The notes under the pieces were generated by a model. It was not told the DNA's origin, ran no database searches, and was given only the letters and a program-made list of their open reading frames with translations. This document shows positions 22,035-34,647 of a stretch of DNA of 64,000 nucleotides, piece after piece. The position numbers were made by a program, and so were the translations under genes. Positions within the stretch are counted from its first letter, which is position 1, and the number at the start of each line of letters is the position of its first letter. The stretch spans positions 9,196,395-9,260,394 of the forward strand of contig CM056584.1 in the NCBI GenBank assembly GCA_029721435.1, given 5' to 3'. Origin of the DNA: Gymnothorax reevesii (taxonomy: Eukaryota > Chordata > Actinopteri > Anguilliformes > Muraenidae).

Positions 22035-23690
22035 TACTATACGTGTCCTCTATGATGTTAATAGGAGATCAGATGGCATTTCAGCTTAACCCTTCTTGTG
22101 TAAAATGGAAATTGCGTGATGTTAATGTTTAAATGCTAATGCTAACATGCTAATGCTAGCTATCTAATGTGAGTTCTAATATCTGGTCATTTTCATACTA
22201 TACGTGTCCTCTTTGATGTTAATAGGAGATCAGATGGCATTTCAGCATAACCCTTCTTGTTTAAAATGGAAATTGAGTGATTTTAATGTTTAAATGCTAA
22301 TGCTAACATGCTAAAGCTAGCGATCTAATGTGAGTGCTAATACCTGGTCATTTTCATACTGTACGTGTCCTCTATGATGAGAATATGGGATCAGATGGCA
22401 TTTCAGCTTCACCCTGTTTGTGTAAAATGGAAATTGAGTGAAGTTAATGTTTATATGCTAATGCTAACATGCTAATGCTAGCGATCTAATGTGAGTGCTA
22501 ATATCTGGTCATTTTCATACTGTATATGTCCTCTATGATGTTAATAGGAGATCAGATGGCATTTCAGCTTTACCCTTCTTGTATAATAAAAAAATTGAGT
22601 AATGTTAATGTTTAAATGCTAAAGCTAACATGCTAATGCTAGCAATCTAATGTGAGTTCTAATATCTGGTCATTTTCATACTGTACGTGTCCTCTATGAT
22701 GTTAATCGGAGATCAGATGGCATTTCAGCTTCACCCTTCTTGTGTAAAATGGAAATTGAGTGACATTAATGTTTTAATACTAATGCTAACATGCTAATGC
22801 TAGCGATCTAATGTGAGTGCTAATATCTGGTCATTTTCATACTGTACGTGTCCTCTATGATGGGAGTATGGGATCAAACGGCATTTCAGCTTAACCCTGC
22901 TTGTGTAAAATAGAAATTGAGTGACGTTAATGTTTGAATGCTAATGCTAACATGCTAATGCTAGCGATCTAATGTGAGTGCTAATATCTGGTCATTTTCA
23001 TACTGTAAGTGTCCTCTATTATGTTAGTATGATATCAGATGGCATTTCTCCTTCACCCTTCTTGTATTATAAGCAAATTGGGTAATGTTAATGTTTCAAT
23101 GCTAATGCTAACATGCTGATGCTAACCTACTAATGCTAACAATCTAATGTGAGTGCTAATACCTGGTCATTTTCATACTGTACATGTCTTCTATGATGGG
23201 AGTATGGGATCAGATGGCATTTCAGCTTAACCCTGCTTGTGTAAAATAAAAATTGAGTGACGTTAATGTTTGAATGCTAATGCTAACATGCTAATGCTAG
23301 CGATCTAATGTGAGTGCTAATATCTGGTCATTTTCAAACTGTCAGTGTCCTCTATGATGTTAGTATGAGATCAGATGGCATTTCTCCTTCACCCTTCTTG
23401 TATTATAAGCAAATTGAGTAATGTTAATGTTTCAATGCTAATGCAAACATGCTGATGCTAACATGCTAATGCTAGCAATCTAATGTGAGTGCTAATACCT
23501 GGTCATTTTCATACTGTACATGTCTTCTATGATGGGAGTATGGGATCAGACTGCATTTCAGCTTAACCTTGCTTGTGTAAAATGGAAATTGAGTGACGTT
23601 AATGTTTTAATGCTAATGCTAACATGCTAATGCTAGTGATCTAATGTGAGTGCTAATACCTGGTCATTTTCATACTGTACGTGTCCTCTA
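22035..23690 (+). repeat. 10-monomer segment, copy 1 of 4
   Basis: The segment is marked by TTGCGTGATG, AGCATAACCC, CTAAAGCTAGC, GTATATGTCC, TTAATCGGAG, GGGATCAAA (22871), and a close pair of B monomers (23015 and 23351, 336 bp apart). The same order recurs at 29540-31190 (shift 7504), at 38347-40000 (further shift 8807) and, shortened, at 43880-45080 (further shift 5533). In copies 1 and 2 the GGGATCAAA monomer reads CAAACGGC; in copies 3 and 4 it reads CAAATGGC, so 3 and 4 are the closer relatives. Confidence 0.87.
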
Positions 23691-24350
23691 TGATGGGAGT
23701 ATGGGATCAGATGGCATTTCAGCTTAACCCTGCTTGTGTAAAATAGAAATTGAGTGATGTTAATGTTTGAATGCTAATGCTAACATGCTAATGCTAGAGA
23801 TCTAATGTGAGTGCTAATATCTGGTCATTTTCAAACTGTAAGTGTCCTCTATGATGTTAGTATGAGATCAGATGGCATTTCTCCTTCACCCTTCTTGTAT
23901 TATAAGCAAATTGAGTAATGTTAATGTTTCAATGCTAATGCTAACATGCTGATGCTAACATGCTAATGCTAGCAATCTAATGTGAGTGCTAATACCTGTT
24001 CATTTTCATACTGTACATGTCTTCTATGATGGGAGTATGGGATCAGATGGCATTTCAGCTTAACCCTGCTTGTGAAAAATGGAAATTGAGTGACGTTAAT
24101 GTTTGAATGCTAATGCTAACATGCTAATGCTAGCGATCTAATGTGAGTGCTAATACCTGGTCATTTTCATACTGTACATGTCCTCTATGATGGGAGTATG
24201 AGATCAGATGGCTTTTCAGCTTAACCCTGCTTCTGTAAATTGGAAATTGAGTGACGTTAATGTTTGAATGCTAATGCTAACATGCTAATGCTAGCGATCT
24301 AATGTGAGTTCTAATATCTGGTCATTTTCATGCCATACGTGTCCTTTATG
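23690..24350 (+). repeat. 4-monomer copy of 20.57-21.23 kb
   Basis: The order TGATGTTAATG with CTAGAGATC, B monomer (23848), CTTGTGAAAAATGG, CTTCTGTAAATTGG and CATGCCATACGTG repeats 20572-21230 at a shift of 3115 bp (CATGCCA at 21214 and 24329). After 24350 the sequence switches to the CTTCTTTTTTAAAATGG monomer that leads into the 3101 bp unit. Confidence 0.8.
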
Positions 24351-24539
24351 ATGTTAATAGGAGATCAGATGGCATTTCAGCTTAACCCTTCTTTTTTAAA
24401 ATGGAAATTGAGTGATTTTATTGTTTAAATGCTAATGCTAACATGCTAATGCTAGCGATCTAATGTGAGTGCTAATACATGGTCATTTTCATACTGTACG
24501 TGTCCTCTATGATGAGAATATGGGATCAGATGGCATTTC

Positions 24540-27500
24540 AGCTTAACCCTGTTTGTGTAAAATGGAAATTGAGTGAAGTTAATGTTTAAATGCTAATGCT
24601 AACATGCTAATCCTAGCGATCTAATGTGAGTGCTAATATCTGGTCATTTTCATACTGTACATGTCCTCTATGATGTAAATAGGAGATCAGATGGCATTTC
24701 AGCTTTACCCTTCTTGTATAATAAAAAAATTGAGTAATGTTAATGTTTAAATGCTAAAGCTAACATGCTAATGCTAGCGATCTAATGTGAGTTCTAATAT
24801 CTGGTCATTTTCATACTGTACGTGTCCTCTATGATGTTAATAGGAGATCAGATGGCATTTCAGCTTAACCCTTCTTGTGTAAAATGGAAATTGAGTGACA
24901 TTAATGTTTTAATACTAATGCTAACATGCTAATGCTAGCGATCTAATGTGAGTGCTAATATCTGGTCATTTTCATACTGTAAGTGTCCTCTATGATGGGA
25001 GTATGGGATCAGATGGCATTTCAGCTTAACCCTGCTTGTGTAAAATGGAAATTGAGTGACGTTAATGTTTGAATACTAATGCTAACATGCTATTGCTAGC
25101 AATCTAATGTGAGTGCTAATATCTGGTCATTTTCATACTGTACGTGTCCTCTATGATGGGAGTATGGGATCAGATGGCATTTCAGCTTAACCCTGCTTGT
25201 GTAAAATAGAAATTGAGTGATGTTAATGTTTGAATGCTAATGCTAACATGCTAATGCTAGAGATCTAATGTGAGTGCTAATATCTGGTCATTTTCATACT
25301 GTAAGTGTCCTCTATGATGTTAGTATGAGATCAGATGGCATTTCTCCTTCACCCTTCTTGTATTATAAGCAAATTGAGTAATGTTAATGTTTCAATGCTA
25401 ATGTTAACATGCTGATGCTAACATGCTAATGCTAGCAATCTAATGTGAGTGCTAATACCTGGTCATTTTCATACTGTACATGTCCTCTATGATGGGAGTA
25501 TGGGATCAGATGGCATTTCAGCTTAACCCTGCTTGTGTAAAATGGAAATTGAGTGACGTTAACGTTTGAATGCTAATGCTAACATGCTAATGCTAGCTAT
25601 CTAATGAGAGTTCTAATATCTGGTCATTTTCATACTATACGTGTCCTCTTTGATGTAAATAGGAGATCAGATGGCATTCCAGCTTAACCCTTCTTTTTTA
25701 AAATGGAAATTGAGTGATTTTAATGTTTAAATGCTAATGTTAACATGCTATTGCTAGCGATCTAATGTGAGTGCTAATACCTGGTCATTTTCATACTGTA
25801 CGTGTCCTCTATGATGAGAATATGGGATCAGATGGCATTTCAGCTTAACCAGGTTTGTGTAAAATGGAAATTGAGTGAAGTTACTGTTTAAATGCTAATG
25901 CTAACATGTTAATGCTAGCGATCTAATGTGAGTGCTAATATCTGGTCATTTTCATACTGTACATGTCCTCTATGATGTAAATAGGAGATCTGATGGCATT
26001 TCAGCTTTACCCTTCTTGTATAATAAAAAAATTGAGTAATGTTAATGTTTAAATGCTAAAGCTAACATGCTAATGCTAGCGATCTAATGTGAGTTCTAAT
26101 ATCTGGTCATTTTCATACTGTACGTGTCCTCTATGATGTTAATAGGAGATCAGATGGCATTTCAGCTTAACCCTTCTTTTTTAAAATGGAAATTGAGTGA
26201 CATTAATGTTTTAATACTAATGCTAACATGCTAATGCTAGCGATCTAATGTGAGTGCTAATATCTGGTCATTTTCATACTGTAAGTGTCCTCTATGATGG
26301 GAGTATGGGATCAGATGGCATTTCAGCTTAACCCTGCTTGTGTAAAATGGAAATTGAGTGACGTTAATGTTTGAATACTAATGCTAACATGCTATTGCTA
26401 GCAATCTAATGTGAGTGCTAATATCTGGTCATTTTCATACTGTACGTGTCCTCTATGATGGGAGTATGGGATCAGATGGCATTTCAGCTTAACCCTGCTT
26501 GTGTAAAATAGAAATTGAGTGATGTTAATGTTTGAATGCTAATGCTAACATGCTAATGCTAGAGATCTAATGTGAGTGCTAATATCTGGTCATTTTCAAA
26601 CTGTAAGTGTCCTCTATGATGTTAGTATGAGATCAGATGGCATTTCTCCTTCACCCTTCTTGTATTATAAGCAAATTGAGTAATGTTAATGTTTCAATGC
26701 TAATGCTAACATGCTGATGCTAACATGCAAATGCTAGCAATCTAATGTGAGTGCTAATACCTGTTCATTTTCATACTGTACATGTCTTCTATGATGGGAG
26801 TATGGGATCAGATGGCATTTCAGCTTAACCCTGCTTGTGAAAAATGGAAATTGAGTGACGTTAATGTTTGAATGCTAATGCTAACATGCTAATGCTAGCG
26901 ATCTAATGTGAGTGCTAATACCTGGTCATTTTCATACTGTACATGTCCTCTATGATGGGAGTATGAGATCAGATGGCTTTTCAGCTTAACCCTGCTTCTG
27001 TAAGTTGGAAATTGAGTGACGTTAATGTTTGAATGCTAATGCTAACATGCTAATGCTAGCGATCTAATGTGAGTTCTAATATCTGGTCATTTTCATGACA
27101 TACGTGTCCTCTTTGATGTTAATAGGAGATCAGATGGCATTTCAGCTTAACCCTGCTTGTGTACAATGGAAATTTAGTAACGTTAATGTTTGAATGCTAA
27201 TGCTAACATACTAATGCTAGCGATCTAATGTGAGTGCTAATATCTGGTCATTTTCATACTGTAAGTGTCCTCTATGATGTTAGTATGAGATCAGATGGCA
27301 TTTCTCCTTCACCCTTCTTGTATTATAAGCAAATTGAGTAATGTTAATGTTTCAATACTAATGCTAACATGCTGATGCTAACATGCTAATGCTAGCAATC
27401 TAATGTGAGTGCTAATACCTGGTCATTTTCATACTGTACATGTCTTCTATGATGGGAGTATGGGATCAGATGGCATTTCAGCTTAACCCTGCTTGTGTAA

Positions 27501-27640
27501 AATGGAAATTGTGTGACGTTAATATTTGAATGCTAATGCTAACATGCTAATGCTAGCGATCTAATGTGGGTGCTAATACCTGGTCATTTTCATACTGTAC
27601 ATGTCCTCTATGATGGGAGTATGAGATCAGATGGCTTTTC
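24540..27640 (+). repeat. 19-monomer higher-order unit (3101 bp), copy 1
   Basis: The unit holds 16 monomers of 161 bp and three B monomers of 175 bp (25311, 26613, 27271), which sum to 3101 bp. The order opens with an AATCCTAGCG monomer and a C monomer, and later passes GTTAACGTTTG, GTTACTGTTT (25880), a second C monomer, CTTGTGAAAAATGG, CATGACATACG (27094) and TTGTGTGACG. Anchor pairs 25880/28981 and 32887/35988 both give exactly 3101. It is the best defined higher-order repeat of the window. Confidence 0.92.
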
Positions 27641-29541
27641 AGCTTAACCCTGTTTGTGTAAAATGGAAATTGAGTGAAGTTAATGTTTAAATGCTAATGC
27701 TAACATGCTAATCCTAGCGATCTAATGTGAGTGCTAATATCTGGTCATTTTCATACTGTACATGTCCTCTATGATGTAAATAGGAGATCAGATGGCATTT
27801 CAGCTTTACCCTTCTTGTATAATAAAAAAATTGAGTAATGTTAATGTTTAAATGCTATGGCTAACATGCTAATGCTAGCGATCTAATGTGAGTTCTAATA
27901 TCTGGTCATTTTCATACTGTACGTGTCCTCTATGATGTTAATAGGAGATCAGATGGCATTTCAGCTTAACCCTTCTTGTGTAAAATGGAAATTGAGTGAC
28001 ATTAATGTTTTAATACTAATGCTAACATGCTAATGCTAGCGATCTAATGTGAGTGCTAATATCTGGTCATTTTCATACTGTAAGTGTCCTCTATGATGGG
28101 AGTATGGGATCAGATGGCATTTCAGCTTAACCCTGCTTGTGTAAAATGGAAATTGAGTGACGTTAATGTTTGAATACTAATGCTAACATGCTATTGCTAG
28201 CAATCTAATGTGAGTGCTAATATCTGGTCATTTTCATACTGTACGTGTCCTCTATGATGGGAGTATGGGATCAGATGGCATTTCAGCTTAACCCTGCTTG
28301 TGTAAAATAGAAATTGAGTGATGTTAATGTTTGAATGCTAATGCTAACATGCTAATGCTAGAGATCTAATGTGAGTGCTAATATCTGGTCATTTTCATAC
28401 TGTAAGTGTCCTCTATGATGTTAGTATGAGATCAGATGGCATTTCTCCTTCACCCTTCTTGTATTATAAGCAAATTGAGTAATGTTAATGTTTCAATGCT
28501 AATGTTAACATGCTGATGCTAACATGCTAATGCTAGCAATCTAATGTGAGTGCTAATACCTGGTCATTTTCATACTGTACATGTCCTCTATGATGGGAGT
28601 ATGGGATCAGATGGCATTTCAGCTTAACCCTGCTTGTGTAAAATGGAAATTGAGTGACGTTAACGTTTGAATGCTAATGCTAACATGCTAATGCTAGCTA
28701 TCTAATGAGAGTTCTAATATCTGGTCATTTTCATACTATACGTGTCCTCTTTGATGTAAATAGGAGATCAGATGGCATTCCAGCTTAACCCTTCTTTTTT
28801 AAAATGGAAATTGAGTGATTTTAATGTTTAAATGCTAATGTTAACATGCTATTGCTAGCGATCTAATGTGAGTGCTAATACCTGGTCATTTTCATACTGT
28901 ACGTGTCCTCTATGATGAGAATATGGGATCAGATGGCATTTCAGCTTAACCAGGTTTGTGTAAAATGGAAATTGAGTGAAGTTACTGTTTAAATGCTAAT
29001 GCAAACATGTTAATGCTAGCGATCTAATGTGAGTGCTAATATCTGGTCATTTTCATACTGTACATGTCCTCTATGATGTAAATAGGAGATCAGATGGCAT
29101 TTCAGCTTTACCCTTCTTGTATAATAAAAAAATTGAGTAATGTTAATGTTTAAATGCTAAAGCTAACATGCTAATGCTAGCGATCTAATGTGAGTTCTAA
29201 TATCTGGTCATTTTCATACTGTACGTGTCCTCTATGATGTTAATAGGAGATCAGATGGCATTTCAGCTTAACCCTTCTTTTTTAAAATGGAAATTGAGTG
29301 ACATTAATGTTTTAATACTAATGCTAACATGCTAATGCTAGCGATCTAATGTTAGTGCTAATATCTGGTCATTTTCATACTGTAAGTGTCCTCTATGATG
29401 GGAGTATGGGATCAGATGGCATTTCAGCTTAACCCTGCTTGTGTAAAATGGAAATTGAGTGACGTTAATGTTTGAATACTAATGCTAACATGCTATTGCT
29501 AGCAATCTAATGTGAGTGCTAATATCTGGTCATTTTCATAC
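27641..29541 (+). repeat. 19-monomer higher-order unit, copy 2 (truncated)
   Basis: This copy repeats 24540-26440 at 3101 bp and then stops at about 29541, in the middle of TTTTCATACT. There the sequence switches to the 10-monomer segment (ATACGTGTCCTCTATGATG). Copy 2 carries CTATGGCTAAC at about 27857, where copy 1 has CTAAAGCTAAC. The same mark is found at 34864, so the 7 kb block was duplicated after copies 1 and 2 had diverged. Confidence 0.9.
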
Positions 29542-31190
29542 TATACGTGTCCTCTATGATGTTAATAGGAGATCAGATGGCATTTCAGCTTAACCCTTCT
29601 TGTGTAAAATGGAAATTGCGTGATGTTAATGTTTAAATGCTAATGCTAACATGCTAATGCTAGCTATCTAATGTGAGTTCTAATATCTGGTCATTTTCAT
29701 ACTATACGTGTTCTCTTTGATGTTAATAGGAGATCAGATGGCATTTCAGCATAACCCTTCTTGTTTAAAATGGAAATTGAGTGATTTTAATGTTTAAATG
29801 CTAATGCTAACATGCTAAAGCTAGCGATCTAATGTGAGTGCTAATACCTGGTCATTTTCATACTGTACGTGTCCTCTATGATGAGAATATGGGATCAGAT
29901 GGCATTTCAGCTTCACCCTGTTTGTGTAAAATGGAAATTGAGTGAAGTTAATGTTTAAATGCTAATGCTAACATGCTAATGCTAGCGATCTAATGTGAGT
30001 GCTAATATCTGGTCATTTTCATACTGTATATGTCCTCTATGATGTTAATAGGAGATCAGATGGCATTTCAGCTTTACCCTTCTTGTATAATAAAAAAATT
30101 GAGTAATGTTAATGTTTAAATGCTAAAGCTAACATGCTAATGCTAGCAATCTAATGTGAGTTCTAATATCTGGTCATTTTCATACTGTACGTGTCCTCTA
30201 TGATGTTAATCGGAGATCAGATGGCATTTCAGCTTCACCCTTCTTGTGTAAAATGGAAATTGAGTGACATTAATGTTTTAATACTAATGCTAACATGCTA
30301 ATGCTAGCGATCTAATGTGAGTGCTAATATCTGGTCATTTTCATACTGTACGTGTCCTCTATGATGGGAGTATGGGATCAAACGGCATTTCAGCTTAACC
30401 CTGCTTGTGTAAAATAGAAATTGAGTGACGTTAATGTTTGAATGCTAATGCTAACATGCTAATGCTAGCGATCTAATGTGAGTGCTAATATCTGGTCATT
30501 TTCATACTGTAAGTGTCCTCTATTATGTTAGTATGATATCAGATGGCATTTCTCCTTCACCCTTCTTGTATTATAAGCAAATTGGGTAATGTTAATGTTT
30601 CAATGCTAATGCTAACATGCTGATGCTAACCTACTAATGCTAACAATCTAATGTGAGTGCTAATACCTGGTCATTTTCATACTGTACATGTCTTCTATGA
30701 TGGGAGTATGGGATCAGATGGCATTTCAGCTTAACCCTGCTTGTGTAAAATAAAAATTGAGTGACGTTAATGTTTGAATGCTAATGCTAACATGCTAATG
30801 CTAGCGATCTAATGTGAGTGCTAATATCTGGTCATTTTCAAACTGTCAGTGTCCTCTATGATGTTAGTATGAGATCAGATGGCATTTCTCCTTCACCCTT
30901 CTTGTATTATAAGCAAATTGAGTAATGTTAATGTTTCAATGCTAATGCAAACATGCTGATGCTAACATGCTAATGCTAGCAATCTAATGTGAGTGCTAAT
31001 ACCTGGTCATTTTCATACTGTACATGTCTTCTATGATGGGAGTATGGGATCAGACGGCATTTCAGCTTAACCTTGCTTGTGTAAAATGGAAATTGAGTGA
31101 CGTTAATGTTTTAATGCTAATGCTAACATGCTAATGCTAGTGATCTAATGTGAGTGCTAATACCTGGTCATTTTCATACTGTACATGTCC
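29540..31190 (+). repeat. 10-monomer segment, copy 2 of 4
   Basis: Repeats 22035-23690 at a shift of 7504 bp, including GGGATCAAA at 30375 and paired B monomers at 30519 and 30855. The match ends near 31190: here the next monomer is GAGATCAGATGGCATTTC with GTTAACGTTTG, while copy 1 continues with the TGATG/CTAGAGATC monomer. Confidence 0.87.
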
Positions 31191-31546
31191 TCTATGATGG
31201 GAGTATGAGATCAGATGGCATTTCAGCTTAACCCTGCTTGTGTAAAATGGAAATTGAGTGACGTTAACGTTTGAATGCTAATGCTAACATGCTAATGCTA
31301 GCTATCTAATGAGAGTTCTAATATCTGGTCATTTTCATACTATACGTGTCCTCTTTGATGTTAATAGGAGATCAGATGGCATTTCAGCTTAACCCTTCTT
31401 TTTTAAAATGGAAATTGAGTGATTTTATTGTTTAAATGCTAATGCTAACATGCTATTGCTAGCGATCTAATGTGAGTGCTAATACATGGTCATTTTCATA
31501 CTGTACGTGTCCTCTATGATGAGAATATGGGATCAGATGGCATTTC

Positions 31547-34500
31547 AGCTTAACCCTGTTTGTGTAAAATGGAAATTGAGTGAAGTTAATGTTTAAATGC
31601 TAATGCTAACATGCTAATCCTAGCGATCTAATGTGAGTGCTAATATCTGGTCATTTTCATACTGTACATGTCCTCTATGATGTAAATAGGAGATCAGATG
31701 GCATTTCAGCTTTACCCTTCTTGTATAATAAAAAAATTGAGTAATGTTAATGTTTAAATGCTAAAGCTAACATGCTAATGCTAGCGATCTAATGTGAGTT
31801 CTAATATCTGGTCATTTTCATACTGTACGTGTCCTCTATGATGTTAATAGGAGATCAGATGGCATTTCAGCTTAACCCTTCTTGTGTAAAATGAAAATTG
31901 AGTGACATTAATGTTTTAATACTAATGCTAACATGCTAATGCTAGCGATCTAATGTGAGTGCTAATATCTGGTCATTTTCATACTGTAAGTGTCCTCTAT
32001 GATGGGAGTATGGGATCAGATGGCATTTCAGCTTAACCCTGCTTGTGTAAAATGGAAATTGAGTGACGTTAATGTTTGAATACTAATGCTAACATGCTAT
32101 TGCTAGCAATCTAATGTGAGTGCTAATATCTGGTCATTTTCATACTGTACGTGTCCTCTATGATGGGAGTATGGGATCAGATGGCATTTCAGCTTAACCC
32201 TGCTTGTGTAAAATAGAAATTGAGTGATGTTAATGTTTGAATGCTAATGCTAACATGCTAATGCTAGAGATCTAATGTGAGTGCTAATATCTGGTCATTT
32301 TCATACTGTAAGTGTCCTCTATGATGTTAGTATGAGATCAGATGGCATTTCTCCTTCACCCTTCTTGTATTATAAGCAAATTGAGTAATGTTAATGTTTC
32401 AATGCTAATGTTAACATGCTGATGCTAACATGCTAATGCTAGCAATCTAATGTGAGTGCTAATACCTGGTCATTTTCATACTGTACATGTCCTCTATGAT
32501 GGGAGTATGGGATCAGATGGCATTTCAGCTTAACCCTGCTTGTGTAAAATGGAAATTGAGTGACGTTAACGTTTGAATGCTAATGCTAACATGCTAATGC
32601 TAGCTATCTAATGAGAGTTCTAATATCTGGTCATTTTCATACTATACGTGTCCTCTTTGATGTAAATAGGAGATCAGATGGCATTCCAGCTTAACCCTTC
32701 TTTTTTAAAATGGAAATTGAGTGATTTTAATGTTTAAATGCTAATGTTAACATGCTATTGCTAGCGATCTAATGTGAGTGCTAATACCTGGTCATTTTCA
32801 TACTGTACGTGTCCTCTATGATGAGAATATGGGATCAGATGGCATTTCAGCTTAACCAGGTTTGTGTAAAATGGAAATTGAGTGAAGTTACTGTTTAAAT
32901 GCTAATGCTAACATGTTAATGCTAGCGATCTAATGTGAGTGCTAATATCTGGTCATTTTCATACTGTACATGTCCTCTATGATGTAAATAGGAGATCAGA
33001 TGGCATTTCAGCTTTACCCTTCTTGTATAATAAAAAAATTGAGTAATGTTAATGTTTAAATGCTAAAGCTAACATGCTAATGCTAGCGATCTAATGTGAG
33101 TTCTAATATCTGGTCATTTTCATACTGTACGTGTCCTCTATGATGTTAATAGGAGATCAGATGGCATTTCAGCTTAACCCTTCTTTTTTAAAATGGAAAT
33201 TGAGTGACATTAATGTTTTAATACTAATGCTAACATGCTAATGCTAGCGATCTAATGTGAGTGCTAATATCTGGTCATTTTCATACTGTAAGTGTCCTCT
33301 ATGATGGGAGTATGGGATCAGATGGCATTTCAGCTTAACCCTGCTTGTGTAAAATGGAAATTGAGTGACGTTAATGTTTGAATACTAATGCTAACATGCT
33401 ATTGCTAGCAATCTAATGTGAGTGCTAATATCTGGTCATTTTCATACTGTACGTGTCCTCTATGATGGGAGTATGGGATCAGATGGCATTTCAGCTTAAC
33501 CCTGCTTGTGTAAAATAGAAATTGAGTGATGTTAATGTTTGAATGCTAATGCTAACATGCTAATGCTAGAGATCTAATGTGAGTGCTAATATCTGGTCAT
33601 TTTCAAACTGTAAGTGTCCTCTATGATGTTAGTATGAGATCAGATGGCATTTCTCCTTCACCCTTCTTGTATTATAAGCAAATTGAGTAATGTTAATGTT
33701 TCAATGCTAATGCTAACATGCTGATGCTAACATGCAAATGCTAGCAATCTAATGTGAGTGCTAATACCTGTTCATTTTCATACTGTACATGTCTTCTATG
33801 ATGGGAGTATGGGATCAGATGGCATTTCAGCTTAACCCTGCTTGTGAAAAATGGAAATTGAGTGACGTTAATGTTTGAATGCTAATGCTAACATGCTAAT
33901 GCTAGCGATCTAATGTGAGTGCTAATACCTGGTCATTTTCATACTGTACATGTCCTCTATGATGGGAGTATGAGATCAGATGGCTTTTCAGCTTAACCCT
34001 GCTTCTGTAAGTTGGAAATTGAGTGACGTTAATGTTTGAATGCTAATGCTAACATGCTAATGCTAGCGATCTAATGTGAGTTCTAATATCTGGTCATTTT
34101 CATGACATACGTGTCCTCTTTGATGTTAATAGGAGATCAGATGGCATTTCAGCTTAACCCTGCTTGTGTACAATGGAAATTTAGTAACGTTAATGTTTGA
34201 ATGCTAATGCTAACATACTAATGCTAGCGATCTAATGTGAGTGCTAATATCTGGTCATTTTCATACTGTAAGTGTCCTCTATGATGTTAGTATGAGATCA
34301 GATGGCATTTCTCCTTCACCCTTCTTGTATTATAAGCAAATTGAGTAATGTTAATGTTTCAATACTAATGCTAACATGCTGATGCTAACATGCTAATGCT
34401 AGCAATCTAATGTGAGTGCTAATACCTGGTCATTTTCATACTGTACATGTCTTCTATGATGGGAGTATGGGATCAGATGGCATTTCAGCTTAACCCTGCT

Positions 34501-34647
34501 TGTGTAAAATGGAAATTGTGTGACGTTAATATTTGAATGCTAATGCTAACATGCTAATGCTAGCGATCTAATGTGGGTGCTAATACCTGGTCATTTTCAT
34601 ACTGTACATGTCCTCTATGATGGGAGTATGAGATCAGATGGCTTTTC
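31547..34647 (+). repeat. 19-monomer higher-order unit (3101 bp), copy 3
   Basis: Full unit with B monomers at 32318, 33620 and 34278, spaced as in copy 1. It sits exactly 7007 bp from copy 1. The whole 24.35-29.54 kb block recurs at 31.36-36.55 kb with only a handful of differences noted by eye. Examples are AATGC/ATTGC near 24445 and 31452, GAGATCTG/GAGATCAG near 25988 and 32995, and ATGGAAATTG/ATGAAAATTG near 24885 and 31892. Such closeness means a recent segmental duplication or an assembly duplication. Confidence 0.92.
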